From assembly GCA_025056895.1 (NCBI GenBank), contig JANWVJ010000009.1, positions 1 to 38,292 of the forward strand: a stretch of 38,292 bases of DNA, written 5' to 3'. Position numbers and translations under genes: made by a program. This document shows positions 32,695-38,292 of the stretch, in pieces; the stretch's first letter is position 1; every line of letters starts with the position of its first letter. Under the pieces are notes generated by a model that was not told where the DNA came from, ran no database searches, and saw nothing but the letters and a program-made list of their open reading frames with translations. The DNA comes from Thermoflexales bacterium. GTDB taxonomy: Bacteria; Chloroflexota; Anaerolineae; J036; Brachytrichaceae.

Positions 32695-34581
32695 ATGACA
32701 GCCAAATCCCGCACCCACTTGCGACCGACTTCGCCCTGTCTGCTGCCGGAGCCACGATGGATCGAGCTGGCCGGTGGAACAGTGCAGCTTGAGGCTGATA
32801 AGTTGATCGTCATCAGCAGCTCGCGTCCGGCCCAGTTGCTGTTTGAGGCCCAGGAAGCTCAACGCGCACTCAGTGAATACGCCGACGTGACCTGGCACAT
32901 TTACGGGTCGGATTGCGTTCCCGAAGACCGCGTCGGCTTGTCGCTGCGGCTCGACCCGGCCCAGAGCCATGCGCAGGGCTACGCGTTGGAAATCAACACG
33001 CTCGGCATCCACATCTCCGCGCCAGACGCCGACGGTGTGTTTTACGGCGTGATGACACTGACGCAATTGCTGCGCCAATATGGAGCCGCCTTGCCCCGCC
33101 TGCGCATCGAAGATTACCCAGACTTCCCGGCGCGCGGCGTGATGCTCGACATCAGCCGAGACAAAGTGCCGACGATGAAGACGTTGTTCGAGCTGGTCGA
33201 TCTGTTGGCCGGCCTCAAGATCAACCAGTTTCAGCTCTACACCGAGCACACATTCGCCTATCAACGTCATCCGCTCGTGTGGGCCAACGCCTCGCCGATG
33301 ACCGGCGAAGAGATTTTGCAACTCGACGCCTATTGTCGCAGCCGGCACATCGAGCTGGTGCCCAACCAAAACTCATTTGGCCACATGACGCGCTGGCTGA
33401 TCCACGACGCCTATCGTCCGCTGGCCGAAGCGCCGAACGGTTGCGATACGCGCTGGGGGCACTTTGACCAACCGTTCACCCTCTGCCCCGGCGATCCGGG
33501 CAGCTTGAAATTGATCGGCGAGCTGTACGAAGAACTGTTGCCTCATTTCACCAGCCGGCTGTTCAACGTAGGATGCGATGAGACGGTCGATCTGGGACAG
33601 GGCCGCAGCAAAGCAGAATGTGAAGCGCGCGGCACGGGTGTTGTGTATTTGGAGTTCCTGTTGAAGATTTACAACGAGGTGCGCCGGCATGGCCGCACAA
33701 TGCAGTTCTGGGGCGACATCATCATGGAACACCCTGAGCTGGTGCCGCAACTGCCCAAAGACGTGATCGCCCTGGAATGGGGCTATGAACACGATCATCC
33801 TTTCGAGGCGCACGGGGCGCGCTTCGCAGAATCGGGCGTGCCGTTCTATGTCTGTCCGGGCACGTCTTCATGGAACAGCATCGGCGGGCGAACGGATAAC
33901 GCGCTAGGCAATCTGTTGAACGCAGCGCAGAATGGCTTGAAGCACGGGGCAATCGGCTACTTAAACACCGACTGGGGCGACAACGGCCACCATCAACCGC
34001 TGCCGGTGAGTTACCTGGGCTATGCATACGGGGCAGCCGTGTCGTGGTGCGCGGCATCGAATCGGGATACCGACATCACGCGCGCAGTGAGTATGCACCT
34101 CCTTTTTGATCGCAGCGGGCGCGCCGGCCGGCTGGCTTACGACATCGGCAACATCTACCGTGTCTTTGAGCAGCGATTCTTCAACTGCACCCCCTATGGC
34201 TTCGCCATCGTCACCCCGCTCGCGCGCGTGCGTGAGCGGCTCCAGAGTGCGCCGGTGGCCGGCGCAGAGATCGCGCGCGCATTGAGGGAAGTGGGGCGGC
34301 TGGAACGCGAACTCGATAAGCTGGAGCTGAGTGAAGCGCCGGACGGCAAACAGATTGCGCGCGAGTGGCGATTTGTGTTGCGGTTGATTCGCCACGGCCT
34401 CAACCGGCTGGCGTATGCCTCAGACAGCCTAACCAAAACGCGGCCTTCGACCGCCGACATGCGTCGAGATATGCGCGAGTTGATCGCCGAACACAAGCGC
34501 GTGTGGCTGAGCCGCAACCGACCGGGCGGGTTGCGCGACAGCGCAGCGGTGCTTGAACGGGCCATGAGGGAGTATCGCTGA
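32695..34581 (+). CDS. Glycoside hydrolase family 20 (beta-N-acetylhexosaminidase-like)
   Basis: 628 residues. N-terminal GH20b-like domain (to about 135), then the barrel: YPDFPARGVMLDISRDKVPTM, KINQFQLYTEHTFAY, VPNQNSFGHM, FNVGCDETVDLGQG with catalytic D295-E296, GDIIMEHPE and LNTDWGDNG. The DE pair supports substrate-assisted removal of terminal GlcNAc or GalNAc. There is no signal peptide, so it would work on imported oligosaccharides. The last 100 residues are helical with many Arg/Glu. Downstream is an orphan galactosidase-like domain, suggesting a remnant glycan-use locus. Confidence 0.9.
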   Translation: MTAKSRTHLRPTSPCLLPEPRWIELAGGTVQLEADKLIVISSSRPAQLLFEAQEAQRALSEYADVTWHIYGSDCVPEDRVGLSLRLDPAQSHAQGYALEINTLGIHISAPDADGVFYGVMTLTQLLRQYGAALPRLRIEDYPDFPARGVMLDISRDKVPTMKTLFELVDLLAGLKINQFQLYTEHTFAYQRHPLVWANASPMTGEEILQLDAYCRSRHIELVPNQNSFGHMTRWLIHDAYRPLAEAPNGCDTRWGHFDQPFTLCPGDPGSLKLIGELYEELLPHFTSRLFNVGCDETVDLGQGRSKAECEARGTGVVYLEFLLKIYNEVRRHGRTMQFWGDIIMEHPELVPQLPKDVIALEWGYEHDHPFEAHGARFAESGVPFYVCPGTSSWNSIGGRTDNALGNLLNAAQNGLKHGAIGYLNTDWGDNGHHQPLPVSYLGYAYGAAVSWCAASNRDTDITRAVSMHLLFDRSGRAGRLAYDIGNIYRVFEQRFFNCTPYGFAIVTPLARVRERLQSAPVAGAEIARALREVGRLERELDKLELSEAPDGKQIAREWRFVLRLIRHGLNRLAYASDSLTKTRPSTADMRRDMRELIAEHKRVWLSRNRPGGLRDSAAVLERAMREYR

Positions 34582-34618
34582 GGCCAAGCCCAGCGTATTG
34601 CGTCGTGCATATCCGGCC

Positions 34619-35338
34619 ATGCTCAACGAGAACGGCATTTTGGCGATGCTCGATCAGGGCCTCACCATCAACTGGGATGATGGTCCAACGCTGCACAAGA
34701 TCACGGCGCAGGCGCGCTATCACACCAGCACATCGGCCACCTCTCAACTGATGCGGGTGCGCGCCGGCCGGCCCTACAGCGATGAACCGTTGACCTTCAA
34801 GCAGGCTGACGAGTCGCTCCAGGCGGTCTGGACGTGGCAGGAACACCGCGGCGGCTGGTGCGCTCAGTTGGTCGTCACGAATGTTTCGGACGCCGATGTG
34901 TACATAGACACGTTGGAAGTCATGCGCATCGACAGCAGCTATGGAGGCGTATTCAATCTGGGAGCGCCACCCGGCCTATGGCGATGCATGAAAGAGAATC
35001 TGCCGAAAGACAAGGGAATCGCCTGGGAAGCTTGGGCAGAGAGCACCGCCAGCGCCGGCGGATTTGTGCGCACGCAATCGTTCATCGTGCAACCTACGGT
35101 GTCTAATCGATCGCGACCGCCGGCTGTGATAATCGCCGTGAACCCGGCCACCGCACCGTTACCAACCGAAATCCACCTGGAATGCAGCGGCGAGCGATTT
35201 GAGCGGCTGAGTGTGCGCACTCGGGCGGATGGGACGCTGATAGCAAGCGGAGCGATGCTCGCCTCGGCAGAAATCTGGATTGCCGCAGGCGACGATGCAG
35301 CAGAGTTACTTGAATGGGCACAAGGAAACGAAAGGTGA
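34619..35338 (+). CDS. Orphan beta-sandwich protein resembling a GH36 N-terminal domain
   Basis: About 239 residues, beginning at the ATG 34619 (a TTG at 34598 is possible). The layout resembles the N-terminal supersandwich of alpha-galactosidase-like GH36 enzymes: a strand-rich part (WCAQLVVTNVSDADVYIDTLEVMRID) and the end AEIWIAAGDDAAELLEWAQGN, which in full enzymes precedes the catalytic barrel. The barrel is absent; the gene stops and overlaps the endonuclease III start (TGATG). It may be a truncated gene or a stand-alone carbohydrate-binding protein. The match is by pattern only and is uncertain. Confidence 0.5.
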   Translation: MLNENGILAMLDQGLTINWDDGPTLHKITAQARYHTSTSATSQLMRVRAGRPYSDEPLTFKQADESLQAVWTWQEHRGGWCAQLVVTNVSDADVYIDTLEVMRIDSSYGGVFNLGAPPGLWRCMKENLPKDKGIAWEAWAESTASAGGFVRTQSFIVQPTVSNRSRPPAVIIAVNPATAPLPTEIHLECSGERFERLSVRTRADGTLIASGAMLASAEIWIAAGDDAAELLEWAQGNER

Positions 35339-36069
35339 TGGAGCAGCCTGCTCAAGCACAGCCAACCGATTCGCAGGCTGAACTGAAGCGCAAGGCGCGA
35401 CGCATTCACAATCTGCTGCTCAAGCAATACGGCGCGCCGGCATGGCACCGACTGGACGGCGTCAGTGAACTGGTGAGCACAATCTTGTCGCAGAACACCA
35501 ACGACGGCAACCGTGATCTGGCCTACGCGCGATTGCGGGCGCGCTTCAAGACGTGGGAGGCGGTGCGTGACGCAGAGCCGGCTGAAGTGATCGAGGCCAT
35601 TCGGCCGGCCGGCCTGGCTAATCAGAAAGGTCCGCGCATCCAAGCTGCGCTGCGGCGCATCAGCGAGGCGCGCGGGGAATTGAACATTGATTTCTTGCGC
35701 GATCTGCCGCCGCAAGAAGCGCGCGCGTGGCTGACCGGCATCAAGGGCGTAGGGCCGAAGACGGCTGCGATTGTGTTGTTGTTCTGCTACGACATGCCGC
35801 TGTTTCCGGTGGACACGCACGTTCACCGTGTGGCCGGCCGGCTAGGGCTGATCGGGCCAAAAGTGACGGCCGAGCACGCCCACACGGTCATGGAGCAGTT
35901 GTGCCCGCCGGGTCAGCACGGCGCATTTCATCTGAACCTGATCCGGCACGGGCGGGAACTCTGTCATGCGCGCCGGCCGGAATGCGAACGCTGCCCGTTG
36001 CAGGGTGAGTGCGACGACTATGCGCGGCGACGGGGCGGGGAGAACCCAGGGAGCCTATCGAAGCGATAA
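35338..36069 (+). CDS. nth: Endonuclease III-family DNA glycosylase
   Basis: 243 residues from the ATG at 35338 (the ATG at 35314 is also open). It has the helix-hairpin-helix LTGIKGVGPKTAAIVL with the catalytic lysine, the catalytic aspartate in FPVDTHVHRV, and the four cysteines of the [4Fe-4S] cluster in CHARRPECERCPLQGEC (C-x6-C-x2-C-x5-C). It removes oxidised pyrimidines and nicks abasic sites. The end of the gene coincides with the edge of the foreign cassette region, and its last ten residues (GENPGSLSKR) may have been altered by that junction. Confidence 0.9.
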   Translation: MEQPAQAQPTDSQAELKRKARRIHNLLLKQYGAPAWHRLDGVSELVSTILSQNTNDGNRDLAYARLRARFKTWEAVRDAEPAEVIEAIRPAGLANQKGPRIQAALRRISEARGELNIDFLRDLPPQEARAWLTGIKGVGPKTAAIVLLFCYDMPLFPVDTHVHRVAGRLGLIGPKVTAEHAHTVMEQLCPPGQHGAFHLNLIRHGRELCHARRPECERCPLQGECDDYARRRGGENPGSLSKR

Positions 36070-36333
36070 CGCATGTCGCGTGAACGGGGGTGTTTTGCTT
36101 CGGTTCGTCGTATTAGGCCAGCCTTGCCAGAAAGATTCCAAAGCTTCTATCATCAGGCAACAGACAGCCATTATACAGAAACCATGTCTCTTGCTTCCAC
36201 GCAGCGGCGTGACGTAGCGTTCCGAAAAGCGTTGCCAGACAAAATCGGCAATCGCTTCCCGATCTTTACGTGCTTCAAAATCACGATAGTTCGCTACCGT
36301 AACCGAACTGGAAAGGAGAGTATCTTCCGACAT
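36055..36333 (-). pseudogene. Broken cassette gene, 5' part only
   Basis: A minus-strand frame from ATG 36333 encodes a start that looks like a genuine conserved protein: NYRDFEARKDREAIADFVWQRFSERY, then HGFCIMAVCCLMIEALESFWQGW, a pattern I associate with a family of uncharacterised proteins of about 200 or more residues. The resemblance stops near SKTPPF (about 36085), after which eight unrelated residues lead to a stop inside nth. So the gene has lost its 3' part at the junction with host DNA. Its ATG lies 15 bases after attC-like site A, the usual place for the first codon of an integron cassette. Confidence 0.55.
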
Positions 36334-36347
36334 AGTGACTATGGGGG

Positions 36348-36424
36348 TGCTAACGGCTGGCGCATCAGCCGACACGCTCCGCTCGCTTCGCTCGCTCCGC
36401 GTGCGGCTGATGCGCGGGTTAGGC
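36348..36424. repeat. attC-like site A
   Basis: Outer boxes TGCTAAC (36348-36354) and GTTAGGC (36418-36424); the latter fits the GTTRRRY integron core exactly (on the minus strand it reads GCCTAAC, a perfect RYYYAAC). Inside, GCGCATCAGCCG (36360-36371) pairs with CGGCTGATGCGC (36404-36415) and CACGC with GCGTG, leaving A36372 unpaired like the extrahelical base of attC sites. The loop is GCTC/CGCT-rich. It begins four bases past the methyltransferase stop. Orientation is ambiguous: box quality fits either strand, the extrahelical base favours the plus strand as top. Confidence 0.6.
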
Positions 36425-36428
36425 CGCG

Positions 36429-37226
36429 CTAGATAGAAATTCTCTCTACATTTAATCTCTTTTCAGCTATTTGCGTGTACTCTTCTAAGATGTCGCATAT
36501 AATCGCAAAACGTCCGTGCTTTCGGGCGGCTTCTCCAGTAGTTCCTGATCCGCTCATTGGATCAAAGACTAAATCACCTTCTTCGGTAGCCATCAAAATC
36601 AGCGGCTCGAATACCGATATGGGCTTTTGTGCTGGGTGTCCCGTCTGTTCTTTCCTTCCGACAAAACCTACAAGAAGTGGGGCCTCGATTACACTTGTTG
36701 GCCCAGGCATATACCTTAGCTTCCCCTGGGCTTGCTTCGCCTTCTGCGCCTCATTCAGGAAGTGTTCTGGATATAGCCTTGCGCCTGGCCGTGCGAGATG
36801 AAGACAAGCGTTTTGACTTGATCTCCACCCGCGAATGACCGAAGGATTGTTCTTATAGTACCACGTTAGCCAGGCAACTAGGCTTAGGGGTTCTGGTAAT
36901 TTATCCACGAAATATGCCACAATCTCAGGAAAACCCCACAGAAATATGTGGTCCGAGATCGAAGCGCAGATGTTCAATATAGCGATTACTTCTTCCCTGT
37001 AGTTATACTTCACGCCACCATAACCCTTGTTATACCAGGGATCGAGTATTGTGGCCTTTGGCATAATACCTAGAGCCTTTATTAGATTTATGCTGTCGAA
37101 GATGTCCATCGGGGAAAGGATGACTACCCCTTGTTGTTGCAATGACAACTCTATTCGCAACCTTGTTTCAGCGTTATAGGTATCCGCTATCTTCGACTGC
37201 ACCATCAACTCATCAGGCCCTTTCAT
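36429..37226 (-). CDS. DNA amino-methyltransferase (N4-C or N6-A), beta-class
   Basis: 265 residues. Motif IV is DPWYNKGYGG (residue 62 on) and motif I is DPMSGSGTTGEAARKHGR (222 on), preceded by HPAQKP; the IV-before-I order defines the beta group. The DPWY variant does not distinguish adenine-N6 from cytosine-N4. Its ATG overlaps the stop of the HNH nuclease (ATGA), so the pair is a compact restriction-modification unit; the methyltransferase would protect the host. Base composition is much richer in A+T than the nearby host genes and there is no GCCGGC, indicating transfer. Recognition sequence cannot be predicted. Confidence 0.85.
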   Translation of the reverse strand: MKGPDELMVQSKIADTYNAETRLRIELSLQQQGVVILSPMDIFDSINLIKALGIMPKATILDPWYNKGYGGVKYNYREEVIAILNICASISDHIFLWGFPEIVAYFVDKLPEPLSLVAWLTWYYKNNPSVIRGWRSSQNACLHLARPGARLYPEHFLNEAQKAKQAQGKLRYMPGPTSVIEAPLLVGFVGRKEQTGHPAQKPISVFEPLILMATEEGDLVFDPMSGSGTTGEAARKHGRFAIICDILEEYTQIAEKRLNVERISI

Positions 37227-37654
37227 TCTACCTTGTTCCTCACAATTGTCCCAGCATCGTTTATGCTATATCCGAAGTGCTCTAGAAGAAACAGAAACGC
37301 CGTCCATTTTTCATCCCTGGTAGCTGCCTGGACTATCGCAAAGACATTTAGTTTCCCTGTGGTGTTATCCCAGTAGTTTTTCTTTACAACTTGATGTCTT
37401 CCGCACAACGCTTGCCACTTATCTGGATCAGTAGGATCGCTATCTGGATTGACAGAATGAGGTGATTTGTGGTCGGGGGTAAGCTTAACACGTCCTCCGC
37501 CAATGGGGTCTATGTCTCCTTCTTTCAATCCACAGATTTCTCTCCCTTCGTTCCATTCGCAGGAATAGTCTGCTCGCCGCAAAACTGCCGCCCACGTTTC
37601 AGATGTTGGTCGTACGCGTTTGCCTGCTTTGGGGCGTTTGTTCGTGTGCGGCAT
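37223..37654 (-). CDS. HNH endonuclease, probable restriction partner
   Basis: 143 residues. Zinc or fold cysteines in SCEW and REICG, then the HNH core TPDHKSPHSVNPDS (D61-H62) and ALCGRHQVVKKNYWDN, a beta-beta-alpha metal finger. The N-terminus is basic (KRPKAGKRVRP). Because the next gene is a DNA methyltransferase with an ATGA overlap, I infer a type II-like restriction enzyme. The order (nuclease first, methyltransferase second) is less common. The ATG at 37654 is directly adjacent to attC-like site B, leaving no room for a normal promoter or ribosome-binding site. Confidence 0.8.
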   Translation of the reverse strand: MPHTNKRPKAGKRVRPTSETWAAVLRRADYSCEWNEGREICGLKEGDIDPIGGGRVKLTPDHKSPHSVNPDSDPTDPDKWQALCGRHQVVKKNYWDNTTGKLNVFAIVQAATRDEKWTAFLFLLEHFGYSINDAGTIVRNKVE

Positions 37655-37727
<73 letters not shown>

Positions 37728-37741
37728 CGCCACTTCTTTTT

Positions 37742-38050
37742 TTATGCAGGTAAGACTTCATTCAGCGCTTTCACTTCTTGCTTGATACACGGTCCCAAAC
37801 TTGCTTGCGCCACTTCCAAATCGTAACGAACCTGCAAACGCAGCCAGACGGATGCGCTTGTGCCAAAATAACGTGCCAGGCGCATAGCGGTATCGACGGT
37901 AATCGAACGCTCACCGCGAATAATCTGGCTAATTCGAATCGGAGATACACCAATATCTTTTGCCAGCCTATATTGGCTTATGCCTAATGGCTTCATGAAG
38001 TCTTCTAATAGAATTTCACCAGGATGAATAGGGGACAGTCGAGTATCCAT
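37742..38050 (-). CDS. higA: HigA-type antitoxin
   Basis: 102 residues. MDTRLSPIHPGEILLEDFMKPLGISQYRLAKDIGVSPIRISQIIRGERSITVDTAMRLARYFG is condensed here to its marks: HPGEIL start, helix-turn-helix SQYRLAKDIGVSPIRIS, and WLRLQVRYDLE, the standard HigA family pattern. It binds and neutralises HigB and represses the operon. It lies 13 bases after the toxin gene (toxin first, the typical higBA order) and just before attC-like site B. Such modules commonly stabilise cassette arrays (known from Vibrio). Confidence 0.9.
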   Translation of the reverse strand: MDTRLSPIHPGEILLEDFMKPLGISQYRLAKDIGVSPIRISQIIRGERSITVDTAMRLARYFGTSASVWLRLQVRYDLEVAQASLGPCIKQEVKALNEVLPA

Positions 38051-38063
38051 AAATCAACTCTCT

Positions 38064-38292
38064 TCACGAATGGTAATCCACAATTTCAACGTTTCGAGCC
38101 TTATTCACAACCCACTCAAAGCAAATCCGCCATTGGTCGTTGATGCGAATGCTATATTGACCGGCACGATCGCCTTTTAACTTTTCCAGTCGATTCCCAG
38201 GGACAGATTGAATATCCTGTAAATTTTCGGCTTTATCCAGGTAAAGCAACTTACGACGCGCCGTACGCTGAATATCTACAGGCAACTTCTTT
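38064..38292 (-). CDS. higB: HigB-type toxin, 5' end outside the window
   Basis: The frame stays open to the right edge (residues before the TTG at 38285 read KK, fitting the family's RKLPVDIQ run), so the true start is beyond the window. The visible 73 residues match HigB/RelE-like ribosome-dependent mRNA interferases: ARRKLLYLDKAENLQDIQSVPGNRLEKLKGDRAGQ, SIRINDQWRICFEW, and VEIVDYHS at the end, with the Arg and His of the family. It is the toxin of the pair with higA. Confidence 0.88.
   Translation of the reverse strand, partial: KKLPVDIQRTARRKLLYLDKAENLQDIQSVPGNRLEKLKGDRAGQYSIRINDQWRICFEWVVNKARNVEIVDYHS

Overview
The window reads as chromosomal DNA of a GC-rich bacterium, most likely a Chloroflexota member of the Anaerolineae type. 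The pointers are a topoisomerase I with an N-terminal treble-clef-like DUF5679 module, a small F420 gene set (NADPH:F420 reductase, CofE, and a separate FbiB-C-like nitroreductase), mixed Shine-Dalgarno and apparently leaderless starts, and many tightly packed unidirectional blocks. The taxonomic call is an inference from gene content; there is no rRNA or tRNA in the window. The palindrome GCCGGC is extremely frequent in the host-like part (8 sites in 14314-15357 and 11 in 15391-16254, counted by eye) and absent from about 36070 to the right end.

Layout. 1-6058 (+): glycosyltransferase (cut by the left edge), topA, ABC exporter and an NAD(P)-binding epimerase-like protein, the last three joined by ATGA overlaps. 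6123-7028 (-): PfkB-type sugar kinase with an altered catalytic motif. 7274-16254 (+): a small coiled-coil protein, then a metabolic block behind a good sigma70-type promoter: PHP-domain protein, an unusually long zinc alcohol dehydrogenase with two nucleotide-binding-like folds, a sorbitol-6-phosphate dehydrogenase-like SDR, DegV, IlvD, a second zinc ADH and a second DegV. 16349-18149 (+): promoter, M-box (ykoK) magnesium riboswitch, terminator, a puzzling orphan ribosome-binding sequence, then a soluble PRC/MgtE_N/CBS protein.

18151-21556 (-): DUF3109 protein, glutamate dehydrogenase, and cytochrome oxidase subunits IV and III without I and II. 21703-22515 (+): a nitrilase-superfamily protein whose catalytic cysteine is glycine. 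22534-26971 (-): a five-gene overlapping operon (L,D-transpeptidase, TlpA-like thioredoxin, Lgt-like protein, CorA, membrane protein). A perfect 12-bp inverted repeat lies over the -35 box of the divergent F420 operon 27130-29244 (+). 29246-32461 (-): iron-type ADH, ABM monooxygenase, DUF355 adenosine-specific kinase, Nal1-like serine protease. 32695-36069 (+): cytosolic GH20 hexosaminidase from a leaderless-type promoter, an orphan GH36-like N-terminal domain, and endonuclease III.

36070-38292 is different: lower GC, no GCCGGC, all genes on the minus strand, and two attC-like imperfect inverted repeats with extrahelical bases. Reading leftwards it contains a HigBA toxin-antitoxin pair, attC-like site B, a compact type II-like restriction-modification pair (HNH nuclease and amino-methyltransferase), attC-like site A, and the start of a broken gene. 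This has the organisation of an integron gene-cassette array lacking a visible integrase, and it is the most interesting part of the window.
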